Source: Amphiura filiformis
Lineage: Eukaryota > Echinodermata > Ophiuroidea > Amphilepidida > Amphiuridae
Direction of reading: 5' to 3'
NCBI RefSeq assembly: GCF_039555335.1
Contig: NC_092636.1
Location: 59,647,991-59,711,990, forward strand
DNA: 64,000 nt
How positions within the stretch are numbered: position 1 is the first letter of the stretch; every line of letters begins with the position of its first letter. Below, in pieces: positions 1-14,329 of this stretch. A model generated the notes under the pieces. The model had not been told where the DNA came from. It worked only from the letters and a program-made list of their open reading frames with translations, and did no database searches. Made by a program: the position numbers and the translations under genes.

Positions 1-338
1 AACCTTTCTCATTACATCACTTCCTTAGGGGAATTCCATTACATCACTTTCCCTTTACAACCTCAGGGGGTTTCCAAATATTCCAAATTAAATATGATTC
101 AACTTGTTTTTGATCAAGTTGATGCAAGAAAGGGGAATCCCTAAAATGTCTCATAAAATAGATTTTAATTGCAAACAAAGATAATCAAATTAAATTACTC
201 AGGGCACATCACACTTGAAAGTATAATTTCGAGTTTCGGTAAAATTCAAGTTAGCTCAATCACAGAGAAGGCTTAAAGGCATTCCTACAATGCACTTAAT
301 GATTGGGAAATTTGATCAATATAACCTAATCTTAAAGG

Positions 339-856
339 CAAAGTCCCCATTACCACACACACAAAATGGTCACAGGCTGTGCCACATGTGTACAAAAGGC
401 AGCAGATATACAAGGTCAGAAAAACCCCATTGGGTTATGGGAATGTCTTTATACATCCTCAATCCTCAAGGTGTTCGACTATGAGAGGTTGCGGGTTCGA
501 ACCCTGGCGGTGCCTATTAAGCTCTGCGACAACCTGTAAAGTGTGATGAGGCTTGATGTGCGTAGCGCACTATAAATCACTGCGCTTTTTTTTTAACTTA
601 CAAAGTCCCCATTACCACACACACAAAATGGTCAACTGTGCCACAAGTGTACAAAAGGCAGCAGATATACAAGGTCAGAAACCCCATTGGGTTATGGGAA
701 TGTCTTTATACATCCTCAATCCTCAAGGCGTTCGACTATGAGAGGTTGCGGGTTCGAACCCGGGCGGTGCCTATTAAGCTCTGCGACAACCTGTAAAGTG
801 TGATGACGCTTGATGTGCGTAGCGCACTATAAATCACTGCGCTTTTTTTTTTTTTA
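339..856 (+). repeat. two tandem copies of a tRNA-related SINE-like element
   Basis: Units 339-600 and 601-856 are about 95 percent identical. Each contains a pol III B-box-like GGTTCGAACCC (493-503 and 751-761) within a tRNA-like 3' half, and ends in GCGC followed by a T run. No good A box was found, so this may be a truncated tRNA-derived SINE. Confidence 0.65.
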
Positions 857-987
857 ATACAATGTCGTTTTGCCAGTTTTTGGTGCTTCACTATTATATA
901 CAACACACCTTCATCATTTCTTGGGAGCCATTTTTTTAAAGTTTTAGCCTTTAAACTAACAAACTTCAGTGTAATTCTTTATACACA

Positions 988-1379
988 GTAGCGTAGCCAG
1001 CAGGGGACGGGGGGCAGAGTGCTCCCTGACAAAAATGAAAGAAAAAAGTACCCTTTTCCACCAAAATTCACCCCGATCATGGGCCAAAATATTGAAAAAT
1101 ACAAACTTTTTGCCCGTTCCGCGCGCACATTGTCACAATAAAGCCCTTCATAAAAATCCAAATCATGAGCGAAAATAGTGTAAAATACACATTTTTTTGC
1201 GCGCTACGCGCACACATCGTCACAGTAAAGCCTTTTGTTGCAGCTCGAAGACATGTACAGTCTCTCTAAAAAACAAATCCGGTATAGCCTATGTAGGCCT
1301 ATGTATGATGCAACTGCGATTATTTTCGTCTGCGTTACCAAAATTTACCCCCACCCCTCCTGAAAGCTGGCTACGCTAC
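988..1379. mobile_element. MITE with 14-bp terminal inverted repeats
   Basis: GTAGCGTAGCCAGC at 988-1001 is matched by its reverse complement at 1366-1379. The interior is non-coding. Superfamily unknown. Confidence 0.55.
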
Positions 1380-1399
1380 GCCCATGATCTTACAGGAAA

Positions 1400-3390
1400 T
1401 TGAAATTTGTCAAGGAAGCCAATAATCGCATTTATATTTCCATAGGCTAGGTTTTGCAGTTCTTGAGTTAAGACCAATACTCATATCAAAACGTAAGTTT
1501 TGAGCATTTTCCCCCTTTCGAGCAAAAAAAATGCGGAAATGACATCAAGCCTTAATTGGGATTCGGAACGTGTGCCCCACCTTTTAGCCAAATTAAACAT
1601 TTCAGCCACTTTTGAAAATAGGCGAAATGTCTTCCCACTTTTCAAGATGTCTCAAGATTAAATTGTCGTGTTGTCGTCATTATTGCATGACAAATATGAT
1701 GATCGACGTAAAAAGGTACAGAAGCGCCAACTCTCTGGCTAACCATGCTAACTGTCTTGTGGTTGTCAATTTCAAATTATTGTTTTGTTTTAAGGTGATT
1801 CAACTGTGATTCAACTATAATTGTTACATAAATAGCGACATGCTGGTGAAGAAACCGAATCGCAGTCCACAAATTTCACAACTCTGTCAAATAGAAAGGT
1901 CAACCTAATGTTTTGTTCTATCTTTTTTAAAAACAATCCTTTTAAGCATGCATGCATGCGATTCACAAGGAAGCATCATTCACAAAAACTAAACAAAGGC
2001 AGAGTTAGTAATTATGATTCAGCATGAATACACAACAATTATGCCGAGGTCTAGGCTATACCGTCTATTGGTCTATTGAATCGAATCATTGAGTTCAGAT
2101 TGGAAATATTAACACGACAATTCTTAGGCCCAGGTTATGCTCCAGACGTGCTGGCGAACACCTGCGAAATTGCGAATTATTCGATATCGTATTAACCGGG
2201 CTTTATACCGTCTCAAAATTACTTTATTGAGTTGTGGCGCTATGTATCATTTAGTTTTATAATCTTATAAATAAAATAATAAAATTCATGTACTTATAAT
2301 ACAACAGGCAGTTTTATATAAATAAATAAATAATGAATAAATACATTTTTTTTTTTTTCTTGTGTTGTGAGATATGTACCGAACATAGCCTTTGACTGAT
2401 TAAATTGGAATTCAATTTCCATTTTGACACTGTAGGGGATCAAATATTGTACATGATGCCATTCTCAACTTTTGACAACTTGGAAGTAAGAACATTTCTA
2501 TGCTCTTCTTTGTGTTTTTTTTTAATCGCAACTATACATTTTGGGTATTAAATGAATCAGCATGATTAATGCCCATTTTGGAAACCATAAAACTGTATTG
2601 TATTATCATGATTATGTAGTTCATGTCGTGGGAATTGTGCATTTGAAGTTGCCAATGAAACAAAAGTGACGAAACTTGGGTTAAGTCAATAGAATTCATG
2701 TGACGCACAAAGCCGCACATTAAAACAATACATGTAGTTGTTTAAATACAACACATATTCACCGTTTGTTCCGCACATGCGGTTTGTTCAGGTAGCATTT
2801 TTAGGTCGTGGTTTATGGCATGCATGGTTAAAATTAACCTTAATATTGAAGGGTTAGGCTATATTATATGAGTTACAAAAATGCATATAATTAATATCAT
2901 AGAAGATAATTAAGGAGTTAGGAGTAGGATAAATTTTAAAGGAATTTCATCATTCACGTATACCAAAATGTACGTGCCCTTATATCATATTGCCATTGAG
3001 GGACTGTGCAATAATGTGTACCACCTCTGCACCGTGGCGAATTTTCAAAATGGTCTACCAAACATCACTTTTAACATGCCAAAATATCTTTACCACCTCC
3101 TTTACACATGCCAGATTAAGGGGAACCCCAATTTAAACCCTGATATTGTCAAATCATGTAAAACGAGAGCAGCAAGCAGAAAATGTTGCATATTTGAACA
3201 TTTCCCAACAATTTTAGAGCGTATTAAATACCGAAACGGGACCCAAATATAATGTGTCAAACATCGCTTACCCACTTCCTTTGGCCAAAGAAATGGTCCC
3301 CCTTTTGGCCTACCAAAATATACCTATTGCCCTTTATAAATTATAATATTCATCGGCTAAATGCATCCGGGAAATGCACCACTCCTAACT
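1400..3390. other. no gene seen
   Basis: AT-rich sequence with simple stretches (TAAATAAATAAATAAT near 2320, a T run near 2350, GCATGCATGC near 1950). Nothing coding or structural recognised. Confidence 0.5.
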
Positions 3391-3394
3391 ACAC

Positions 3395-3855
3395 TCTATT
3401 CCAGGAAAATACAGCACTATTTTTTTTCTAAATCCTAATTTAGTTATACTGGCAATGAAAGTCAAATTTTAATATTCATGAATAAATCAAATAAGGGCCC
3501 AAAACATGCGTTTTTACGCATTAATTTCGTATGCTATGACAATCAAGCTCAAATCAATTTCAATTTATGAGCTAACTCTTAGCCTATACTCAAGTATTTG
3601 AATGCTAAGTCTTTTGAATTTTGTGACTATAATTGTATTGCAAACAAAATTGCATAATAGTTGACCCATTTCCCCTCAAATTGCAAAAATAATAAAATTT
3701 GACTTTCATTGCCAGTTAGTTAGAACTAACTAAAGGATTATGAGTTAGCTATATGCTTCATTTGAGAAAAAAAAACCATCCCCAAAAGCTCCCAAAACAG
3801 GACAATATTTTTGTTAACTCCAAAAAATTAGTGTCGTATTTTTCTGGAATAGGGA
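3395..3855. mobile_element. MITE, terminal repeats CTATTCCAGGAAAATAC
   Basis: The two ends are inverted copies with some drift, and inner arms ACTGGCAATGAAAGTCAAATT and its complement also pair. A related fragment lies at 18697-18805 inside a host intron. Confidence 0.6.
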
Positions 3856-3859
3856 GTAC

Positions 3860-6800
3860 TATTATATACATATGCACGTTTGATATATTTTCTTCTTTTT
3901 TATATTGAACGAATAGGCTACTCCACATGACACTCTATGTTACTATATAAATGTTAACAATAACACTTTGCTTTCTTCATTGTAAGTAATGTGCATTTCA
4001 TTTTTCCCTTGGCACCAACTTGGGTGACAAACAATGTGTTTTGGTGTTAACATTTGCACCATGTTTTAATCAAGAAATATGTGGCCCTATCACAATGATT
4101 TGTATGACTGTTTGAATAAATGCAAGCTGTCAGCAAAAATAAAAAATATCCCTTAAAAGAAACGATTTGGTCAACATTATAATTCTTGTAAAAACATGAT
4201 AAATACAAAATCAAACTGCCCCACACCCCTCTAGACCAATTGAATAACACTAACATCTATGGGGAAGGGGGATTTATTATAAGGAAATAGGGAAAGGGAA
4301 GTTTTAAATTTCAAGTCCTTCTGAAAGGTGTTTCGTACTTTCATGTTTTTATATCAATCCATTAAATATTTATATCAAATAAATAGGTCGTGGCATAATA
4401 AACATGATATTATTACACACTGAATTTGTGAAGTATTTTTGGTACAAAATGATAAATCGTAACAAAAATTGTACAGTCATTTATTTACGGAGAATCTTTC
4501 AATTTCTTATTTCAATATTCAAGGGCTTAGAGCAAAATTGTTCATTTGATTTGTTGGGAGTGGCCTTTCTTATACTTTTTATTTTTCTTCGATTATGTTT
4601 CTTTATTTTTCTCCATACAGGCTTGTAATATTAATTATAAGCTGTATGGCTTGGCTAATGGCTATAGCAATTTGTTTGAGCTTTCACTTTTATTCTAAAG
4701 CCTCGTTTACATAAAATGGTAATAAAAATAATTGGTTGATGGTGTTCTGAAATTAATTTTAGAAAAGGTATACAAGCTGTATCAAAATGATTGGGACCAT
4801 CAGTTTTCATTGATAATGGATGAGTCTGGCAAATCAAAATTCAACATAATATGATCCAAATAATTTGTCGATTCATTGTACATTTCGAGATTATCCAATC
4901 TGATGTTGCATAATTTATTGGCTTTTCGATAAACATCATGCATCAATAATTGATGGGAATCATTTTGATCATTCTGGATACTACAATGGTGCAGACATTG
5001 GGTTTTGTATTGGCAGTGGCACATTTTTATCTGGAGAGTAGGCCTATAGCAGCAAGAACTATTTTGGGCCTGGAAAAGTTTTGTAAAATCCAGCAATAAT
5101 AAGTTTAAGTTGTTTTTTTTTAATTTTCAGGATCCAGAACTAAAATGTTAAAAGGGTTCTTGAGCTCTTAAATAATTTTAATTAGTTAAATGGTTCTATG
5201 AAGAACAAAAGGTTATGTAAAGCCAGAAAAGCGCAGAAAGATCTATATAGACCTGAAAACGTTCTGTAAAGACTGAGCAGAACTATTTCTTGGGTTCTTT
5301 CAAGAACCATATTTTCAGAGTGAATAACTAAAAATGATTTAAAATCAGGAATCGTGTATCAATGTTAAGCAAATATCAACCCATGCGTATAATGTAATTT
5401 TCCCCAACCTGACCTTAAATAACAGATTTCTACAACAGCACATAACTTGTAACATCTGAAGTGTATCCACCATAATAAATATCAGAACTCATATTTTTGG
5501 AACAAATTATCATAAAAATAATACCATTTAATCGTATAAGCTTAATACACACACCCAAATTTCGTTGCGCCAACGTTTTGATGCAAAATATGTAAATAAA
5601 AGGTGTTATGGATAAAGCAAATTATTCGTTTAATTTAATTCAAGTTATATAGCTTTTTAGGGACCGGTCAATATGCGGGGATTTGAGAGGGTCCGAAAAC
5701 TTATGGGGGTTTTGAGGTGGTATCTTAATTTTTATTTTGAACCATCATGCATGGGGGATGTTTTAATGCGAAACTAATTAGCAGGGGGGATCAGACCCAA
5801 ATTTGAGCTGCAATTGGGGGGAGGGTGCGAAGTTTGTCGTACCCACGGCCATGTTGGCTTAAATTATGTTGAACGGTCCGTTTTTTATTTCTTAATTTGA
5901 AATTTAACATTATTTAATAGCGACAAACACGTACCTTTGTTCACCATGGAGCTCCATGGACTCCCATTATCATTTTTCCGGGGAGGGGCGGGGGATCTTA
6001 TTACCTATTTTAGTATTTACATTTTACAAGTAATAACTTGAGTTGAGCATACAATGGGTGCGTATATACTAGGCCTATTATAAATAGTTTAAAAAAATAA
6101 ATGCTTCAATACCGGGTATATAAACCTACATATAGCCTATCATACATGCATGTAGCGATGAAGGGGACACTGGCAATAACAAAATGATAAATCTATAATA
6201 AAAAATAATTTACTATTATTTTGTTCAACCCTATGAAGATGTATTATATGGAACCCATTGCGAGAATATAATGCAATGATAAGATACATCCCTTGATTAA
6301 TTGATTGAATTATTAAAATTCCTGATTGATTTTGATTAAAAATATATTCAAATTAAGGTCAATTTATTTTACTACCAAAATATGAATCAATTTAGTCCAG
6401 CGTCCTTTCTATTGAGGCATTATATAAACACTATCACTTAAGTATCATCCTTCTCTTTCATTCAATTACATGCACCAATTATTGGTCGAACAACAATATT
6501 CCCGAATTGCCTCATAAAATAAAAGGTAATTTGTTAACTAATTGTTGCTTTAAAATTGTGTTTTCGTTGTTCAGTGATACCTGCTCGGTTATGTTGGTAG
6601 TCGTGGGAAACACGACAATTGTGCAGAAGTAGAAAAATAATAAACACGAACGATTGAAGCATTTCAAGTATTTAAGTTGAGTTGATTTAAACCGGATAGG
6701 TAAGTGATCCCTTTCATGTTTCGTGAGTGTAAAAACTAAGTGTACACGGTCAGATTGGAGGCATTTTCCTCAGCCTGAAAAGAAACTATATCTCATCACA

Positions 6801-9640
6801 AACCTCCAAAATGAACTATAAATTCATTTATTCCATTTAAACGCTTTTTCGTGATGATGACAAAATATATTTTAAATAAAAACAATGATATTCTTCAGTG
6901 GACTAAAATACAAGTAGTTGCCAAAAAAGTTGTCCGACGAAGTTCACCGCACATGACGGGTTAAAGGCTTCCCTTTTAAACTGATGTCTCTGGTTGCTAT
7001 GGAATCATATGCATGCTGTTGAACTTGAATCAGTGAGTGAAGTGGTGGGTTCATAGCAAATAAATTATGACTTTATTGAATGTGAATTTAAAAAAAACCA
7101 CTAGTTATCCACTACTATGATTTTAATGAATTCATTTCTGGCTCGATATGTATTTGCCGGGGTATTTGCATACCCTCGATGTCCATCATATTTATGCCTA
7201 GGCCTAATCATGATTATTACTCAATTATTACATTTTGTAGTCTTAAGACACGATTTATTTCAAAGTATGATCAATGGAGCTCATTCTTCGATATTGCAAT
7301 GATGTTGAGAGCGTAAAATAGTATAAAGGCGTTATTCATTGTAGAGAAAAATTCATATTCCTTACATTTGTCAATTTGTTGAACATTAGTACCCCAGTCT
7401 GACAATATTAGATTTATCAATTGATCCATATTAATGCATTCGTAATTCTAAAGACCTCGAAGATTATCACAGATTTTTTAGGAAAGTTATTCAAGAATTA
7501 ATGCGACTTAAAACTGTTTTTCAAGGATTTCATCTAATACTATAGAATACAATATTAAGGGCGGATCTAGGGTCCAATGTACCATGGGTTGCTGAAGCTA
7601 AAATGTACCTAGAAATAGACTGATTTGGCATGTTTTTGGTGATTTCATGTGGGAGGGTCCTTCGAACACCATTCCTGGGCCTTTGCTAGTATTATTTGCA
7701 AACACTCATTTTCTAGGACACAGTTCCCAGCAAATGTTTAAATGTCGGGTGTATAAAGGGTAAAGCAGATATCTTTGGTAAAACGTTCATTAAACATTTT
7801 AATAACTTGATGTAAAACATTTTGTTAAGTGTTGACAAAATATTTTCCAAACATGTTTGCCAAAAATATTTTAGAATTATAATAACATTTTGACATGTTA
7901 ATAATGTCGTGTTCTTTTATATAAAACTAACAGGTTTTAAAAACATTTTCATGACCTTTATATAACCGGACATTTAAATGTTATTAAAACGTTTTGACCA
8001 AAAACAAAACTGGTTTATAACACGTCTATAACGCGTTTACATCGGTTTGCTGGGTCTTGAACCTCGATGTTGTATATTCATAGAATGACTTTTCAATGAG
8101 TTGGGTACAAAAACTTATACCCAACAACTTGATGTCAAAGTTTGAGAATAGGGGTTATTGAATTATGCCATGAAGTGAGACCATTTGTCTCATAACTAGC
8201 TTACCTCAATCCATTTTCTTGATTCAGCCAACGCATCTTCCAGGTTTAGATTGTATTCCGACATAGACATACGGCCACTACTTCCGCATCTGTTACCCGG
8301 GTCCCAATCTTCCATGGTATACAAAATTGGTCGTCAAAAATGTAACTTCCGAAACTTTTTATAACTGATCACTTAACTTTTGACAGGTTTGGGATTGGCT
8401 AAAAAAACCTGTGCCACTGTGTAAAGATGTGCATCAACGTAGTACTGATATCATTTACAACGGTGGATGAGTTACTCGCGACTATGATTATGAAGAAAGA
8501 TATATATACGTGATGAGTGATCTGCACCGCAATTCATTAAAGTTGACTTAAAATGTGGCAAAAAATAAATTTTGGTGCATTCCTTAGATATGTACACAGA
8601 GCAACGCAACGTTAAACTCTGTTGCATGTTGTGGTAAGAATGAATGCGGAATCTGTATGTGTCTACTCAACTGTCAACTGTCTATGCATAGCCGTGGGAG
8701 GGTTTTTAAGGCCAATAGGTTTTACCACGGTATGTGAACTCGCATGGAAAAAAGTCCAGTGTTTTGAAGAAAAAAAGTTTTCTTTTCTATAAACCGAATC
8801 CCATTGCAATCCGATTGACGGGAATGTTCAGGTAAATTTGGTCATTTTCGTGGTTGCAAATATTTTGAGAATTAAATTATAGATTTCTTTTATTCAACTT
8901 GGGGCATGAACGAAGGACATACTATTACTAACTATCAAATTTTTGTTTAGCTGTTTTTCAATCTGTTCTAAACCAATTGGATACAAAATATAAACTTCGG
9001 ATTGGAAATCGCGAAATTTATGAATGCGGAAAAACATCCATACTCTCTAAATTGGCTACTGTGCAGCGGGGGCGGCTTCCGATTGGTCATTGCAGAGAAA
9101 AACTTTACAAACTGATATTTATGAGTGAATCAAAGTGATTATCTATGGTATCATGGTATACAAGTCCGAACATGCATGTATTTATGGTATATTATTATTT
9201 CAACGAATAAAAAAGCCAGCTAAACATTTGGGACGAATCCAAGGCACCCAAGTGCGAATCCCTATTTCCATGAAACCTCAATCCCGATTCATATCCGACC
9301 GTATGGTATTTGCAGGGACGGATCACGTTTTTTTGAAGGGATGTTCCTAAAATAGGGCAAATAAAACGCCATTTAATTCTTGGGGCCGATGGGCGGTGTA
9401 CCACATAGGGGGTGGGTCCTAGATCCGTCTTTGGGCATTTGTACACCGTTGTAGAGCAGAAAAAGCCGTAAAATTGTATTTGTTCGCGCGGTTATCTATT
9501 TTGTTATATATAAATTTAGCAATTCAAAATTTGAAACGGGTTATTATTATTATTTTGTGGCGTGGATTTCTTTTGGAATAAACCCCGGGGACCCTCAACA
9601 AGTGACAGGTGTGTGCCTACTGGCGTCGCGAAGTGGGTCT
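3860..9640. other. no gene seen
   Basis: AT-rich sequence without convincing exons. Short G-rich patches around 5690-5830 and 5975-5995, and a region of AACATTTT/AAAATGTT repeats around 7780-8010 that can fold on itself. Nothing further supported. Confidence 0.45.
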
Positions 9641-9664
9641 ATCGGGTACAAAACGTTATTTAAA

Positions 9665-10025
9665 AAAAAGAAGGGGGGGGTCATTGGGTATAAGCAAAAT
9701 GACAAAGGTGGTCATTGGGTATAATAATTTGAAAAAGGGGGTCATTGGGTATAAGATTTCCAAAAAGGGGTCATCGGGTAGAACATTTTGAAAATGGAGC
9801 AAAATTCTTGTTCTTGTTCCAAATTCCCAATACAAATTTGCTGAAAGAGAATGTGAAAGTTTCGGCATTATTTTGTGGCATTTTGATGATGAAAGAAAAG
9901 GGGGTAATTGGGTAGCTTCAACAAAAAAAAGAGGGTCATTGGGTAGACGCAACTAAAGGGGGGGTCATCGGGTATGACTTTTAAACGGGGTCATAGGGTA
10001 TAGTCTACTTCAAAAGAGGGGGCAT
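9665..10025. repeat. degenerate tandem repeat around GGGGTCATTGGGTAT
   Basis: At least seven imperfect copies of GGTCATTGGGTAT(A) or GGTCATCGGGTA spaced 25 to 40 bases apart, interrupted by unique sequence near 9800-9890. It resembles a minisatellite. Confidence 0.7.
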
Positions 10026-10029
10026 ATTG

Positions 10030-11555
10030 ACGGGCAAATACCATCACTTCCAAAGTTGAGTGCCCCCCCTCCCCGGGGAATAAACTACCACTGTAGATTT
10101 TCAATGGCGTCTTATGACCCATACACATAGTCAAGTTGCTAATGTCAAAAATGGTAGGGTATTGTAAAAGATCAACTCGATGGGCATCTCTTCTGCCACA
10201 GTATACATAACTTTAACACTCTGTGCACAATTATTGCCATTTTCTGCTCTACTAGAATGGAATTGGAACGCTTTGTGAAAACTTGTGAACAAGTAACGAC
10301 ACATCTGGATGGCACTGGATAATAAAAGGAACGTTGCACGGACAAGATTTGTTACTCCGAATGTAACGCGATGCAAACAAAAGTGTAACGATGCAGGCGT
10401 GTATCCACATCGGGCTCTTCCCAATGCCAAATGCGTATTTGAAATTTTGTAAAACAGTACTTTTTGAACACATCTTATAACTAATTTCATATTATATAGG
10501 GTACTATTCGTTATAATCCAATCTGAACTTAGTTCGAAGTCGTAGTGCACGTTAGTAACCATTCGTTACTGGTTCAAGCCTGGGCTCATACACCTGTTCC
10601 GAATAATGATATGCCTGATATAGGCTTTGTGTCGTGATCATTTCGATCAGTGGTTCGTAACAAAGAAAGCGTGAGTCAGTTGGAACGGCAATATTCTACG
10701 CACACAATTGTGGCTCCCTAGCCAAAAACTCATCCCCCTATAATTTACCCATCCCGAATTCGCTGGTGGTGGGTGGGCGTATGTGCCTATGCCAAATTTC
10801 CTGCTCGCGGCACTTGCATCATATTTGGTTTTAGGTGTGGGTCCCAAATTTTTATGCAAAAGGGTGCAAAAAACCTGAAAGTGGCGAGAAAATCTGAAAA
10901 AGCACAAGCCCCAAAACGAGCTAACGAACAAATTGCTTCAATTTTAATGAAAATTGGGAGTGCTCAAATATCCAGTGGCCCAAACGAATAATTTGGCCAG
11001 TTTGAAATCGAATTTGTTGCAATCGATTTTTTGCCTCTGCGAATGACCTAGCCAGGACATGGTGAGGGGGCAATATGTGATAATTCTCTTGGTCGGGCTG
11101 ACGTCACAAAGGGGAAATAGGGGACAATATTCCCGGATGTCCGACCGAGTGAATGGGCTAAAAAGTACAAAGGCCTAAAACCTTTAATATCTGGGCGACC
11201 AGCATCCCACGAGACATCGCCCGACTCCGAGTCAGCCCGACTACACCACTGGGGGCATTTTGGAAGCATCCGATATTTGACTGCATATCATGTTCTTACA
11301 AAAAGTGTTCGACGGGTACATAATTTATAGTGGTCAAAAATGAAAAATCGGTAAAGAGCATGTTTGACAGGAACTCTGAACATTAGGGAATTGAAAAGTG
11401 GCATGTTTGAAAGGACCTCGAACATGAAACATCACAAAATTGCTAACTTTTTCGCTGTTTTAGGGTAGTAAAAGTGACCAAAATAGACTGTGGTTAAAAT
11501 TTCAATGTTTACTGGACCTCTTTCAGCATTGGGCATTTGGAGGATCAAAGCTCAT
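10030..11555. other. no gene seen
   Basis: Mixed sequence with an 11040-11260 stretch of somewhat higher GC content. Short frames on both strands look like chance. Confidence 0.4.
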
Positions 11556-11558
11556 AGA

Positions 11559-11873
11559 CAGGGCCGGATTTACCTTTTTGGGGGCCCTGGGCCAGGCCAA
11601 AATTTGGAGGCCCCAAACGCACCGTGAGGAAGGCATGTTCACTCAAGTGGCAAAGTTTTTAGATTCTACTACGACATTTCCGCGCGAAGCGCGCTTAAAA
11701 ATGTCAATTTTAGACTATTTTGGCCCAAACAGAAGCTGAATTTTGCTATATAATAGGCCAGTGCGCGCAAAATTTTGCAATTTTTGTACACTATTTTGGC
11801 CCAAAACTGGTGTTTTTCAGCTAAAATGGAAGATGCACACTACACAAAGCAATTTTGGGTAAATCCGGCCCTG
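11559..11873. mobile_element. hAT-like MITE with 8-bp target duplication
   Basis: Ends CAGGGCCGGATTTACC and GGTAAATCCGGCCCTG are perfect inverted repeats, flanked on both sides by CTCATAGA. The 8-bp duplication fits a hAT-type transposase. Interior non-coding. Confidence 0.8.
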
Positions 11874-12399
11874 CTCATAGAGGTCAAAATTAAAAACTGC
11901 ACAAATGTTCTCCAAAATTTGTCATTACAATCCAGAAAACGTACACTTTTGTCTACCTGTGACATTCCTTCGTCTTCTGAAAGTAATAGCTAACCATACA
12001 ATTTGCGAATATTTTGGTGAAGATGGGAGCATTATTTACCTTTCTGTGACATATCATAATTTGACCTGTAAAATGCTCCCAACTCCAGAAGGGTATGTCA
12101 CAGAAAGGTAAATGTACTTTTTCTGGACCGTTAAGACAGGCGGAATAATCTTGTTAACCTTGCAACATTTGAGCAGATTTTAATTTTGACCTCTACAAAC
12201 TTGACCCTCCATATCTCAAAATGCTCCAGTCAAGTTATTTTTAAAATTGGTCTCGAGAAGCAATATCCATCAAAACAAAATCTATGGACACCAAAACGAG
12301 CTTATGTGGCAAAATTACGTTTGGCAGCCGTTTGTGCATGATCCCATCAACCCAAAACGTTTTACATAAAGCGCAGTATAAAATGTTTAAGGAATCCGA

Positions 12400-12864
12400 T
12401 ACTGTAAAGTGGTAATTTTCGCAAGGGTTTTATTTTCGCGAATGGAGTGCCATCCGCAAAATTAACACCTCGCGAATATAGGTATAAATGTATTGCAAGT
12501 ATAGGGCAAGACTGGGCAATCCAAGCCTTGAAATAAGCAGGCGCTGGGAGCAAATTTGCTCTCGTAAGGCCATCAATTGCTCCTGGTTCTTGTAAAATTC
12601 ACATGGACCAGGAGCAATTTTCTAAAACAAATTGCTCCTGGTTCCAGTTTTGCACTTGATGCAGTAGTGCTGTATTGTATGCACAAAAAGGGTTTACTAT
12701 TTGAAAATTGCTCTTGTTCAGAAATTGCTCCTGGTTCTTGTAAAATCCCAGTGAACCAGGAGCAATGTTCCAATCTGCTTATAAGGCTCGAGGCAATCGC
12801 GAAAATAACAATCCCAAAAATGTCTCTCTCACTCCAATTCGCGAAAATAACCACTTATACAGTA
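12400..12864. mobile_element. MITE with inner inverted repeats
   Basis: Terminal TACTGTAAAGTGGTAATTTTCGC pairs with GCGAAAATAACCACTTATACAGTA at the other end. Inside, 12573-12775 holds several ATTGCTCCTGGTTC / AGGAGCAAT inverted units. Confidence 0.65.
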
Positions 12865-12899
12865 GTTTTTGCGAGATTTTTTGAAATTGCTAATTTTAA

Positions 12900-13390
12900 T
12901 GGAAACTTAAAAATTGATATTCAACAGTCCTTGAAGTAAACTTATTAAATCTAGTCCGTATACATTCCTCGAGTCGGTAAAGTAAAATCAAATTTTGAGA
13001 TTTCCTCAAAAACTTGGCATGAATCTGATGCTTTGTATCATTTCCGTTCTTAAAATGTATAGATTTAGAGATGCACTAAAAAATTATATCCAAATTACAG
13101 ACTCGAGGAGGGTATGCAGACTATAACAATATGTACTTAAAGTGCATATGTAGCTAGGAGGAAAAGCTGTCCATCATTTGAAAAATTTTACCATCCGTGT
13201 TCAAGATATAAAACATTTGTCAAATACTTTTTAGGTCTTTTGGGGAAAAAATGTATAGCTTAAATACGAAAGGTCAAAATTGTAAAATGATGGCAGGCTT
13301 TTCTCCCAGCTACATACACTTTTTTACTAAGTATACATATTAGATTACTTTGAGGACTTAAATGTCAAAAATATCAATTTTACCCGAGGG
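12900..13390. mobile_element. old relative of the TTAA-flanked MITE
   Basis: Contains the palindromic core of the elements at 49355 and 51492, including AGTGCATATGTAGCTAGGAGG and the mirrored CCCAGCTACATACACTTT, but with more drift and unclear ends. Confidence 0.5.
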
Positions 13391-13658
13391 GAATGGGTGG
13401 TGCATGTAATGTAGGGTATTATGGGGGTTGAATGACCTGTTGACAAGTGGTTATCTGGTGCATGAAATTTCTTACTCCATTTGTGTGGGGTAGATCCAGG
13501 GGAGGAGGGTGGAAAGGGCTGCTAGCCCCCTAACATATCTGTAGAATAACAAAAAAATTGGCTTCCTTGAGGAGGCAACTGGATATACTTCATTTCAGCC
13601 TCTCAGACTATTACAAACAAAACACAGTGAAACATTTCTTCAGATTCAATAGTATATA

Positions 13659-13664
13659 TTTATT
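13659..13664 (-). terminator. poly(A) signal of the host gene
   Basis: AATAAA on the minus strand, about 935 nt into the terminal exon. A GT-rich downstream element (TGTGTTTTGTTTG) follows some 35 to 50 nt later. No exon or snoRNA is seen beyond it, which fits the 3' end of the transcript. Confidence 0.6.
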
Positions 13665-14174
13665 ACATCTTGGTTTGTTACAAATATAAAGATTTTTAGA
13701 TCAACTACATAAATAAACTCACATTTACTATAAACAAGGAGCAAATTATCACTAAGTTTACTAACACAATACAAGTTGTAAAATAATACAAAACTTGTTT
13801 TCTAAAAATTAGAATGCACAACCTTTGTCTTGCATGCAAGTCTTTTGTCTTGATTGGACTTTACTTTTGTTTACAAAAATATTTCTGAGCAATTGGGTGC
13901 TTCTATTACCTACCTATCCTCTTTGGACACTGTGGCCCAGGCTGCAAGTCTCCAGTATTCCATGTGCCTGTCTTGGCTTCACTCCATGACCTCTTCCTTT
14001 TTTTCCCACTGTTTTCGTCAGCATGGCCATCTCCTTTTTACTTCTTCACTTGTCCTTTCATTTTGTTTTTCAGTAATCATTCAGTCTTTTCCTTTAACAT
14101 TGACTTCTGTATTGCAGGTCTCTTGCCAGATGTTATAGCAGGGTCCATTGGGTTTAGGGGAAATATATATAATC

Positions 14175-14329
14175 GGTAAATCCCATAAGCCTTTGCGAGT
14201 ACACTTGCGATGTTGTCATTTGACGTCACACTGATCTTCGCCGATGCGCACATCGTTTATCGAACATCGTTACTGCGCATTGCAAGTCGGCCATCTCAGG
14301 TTTACTCGCAAAGGCTTATGGGATTTACC
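14175..14329. mobile_element. 155-bp hairpin MITE in the terminal exon
   Basis: GGTAAATCCCATAAGCCTTT at the left is matched by its exact reverse complement at the right, over about 26 bp. It lies within the predicted 3' terminal exon of the host RNA. Confidence 0.7.

Noticed and set aside
339-856. direct repeats considered as a CRISPR array
   Set aside because: Only two long units with tRNA-like sequence in a eukaryotic context.
10131-10562. 143-codon minus-strand frame, longest in the window
   Set aside because: No splice context, no known motif, and a second frame is open in the same place, which suggests chance.
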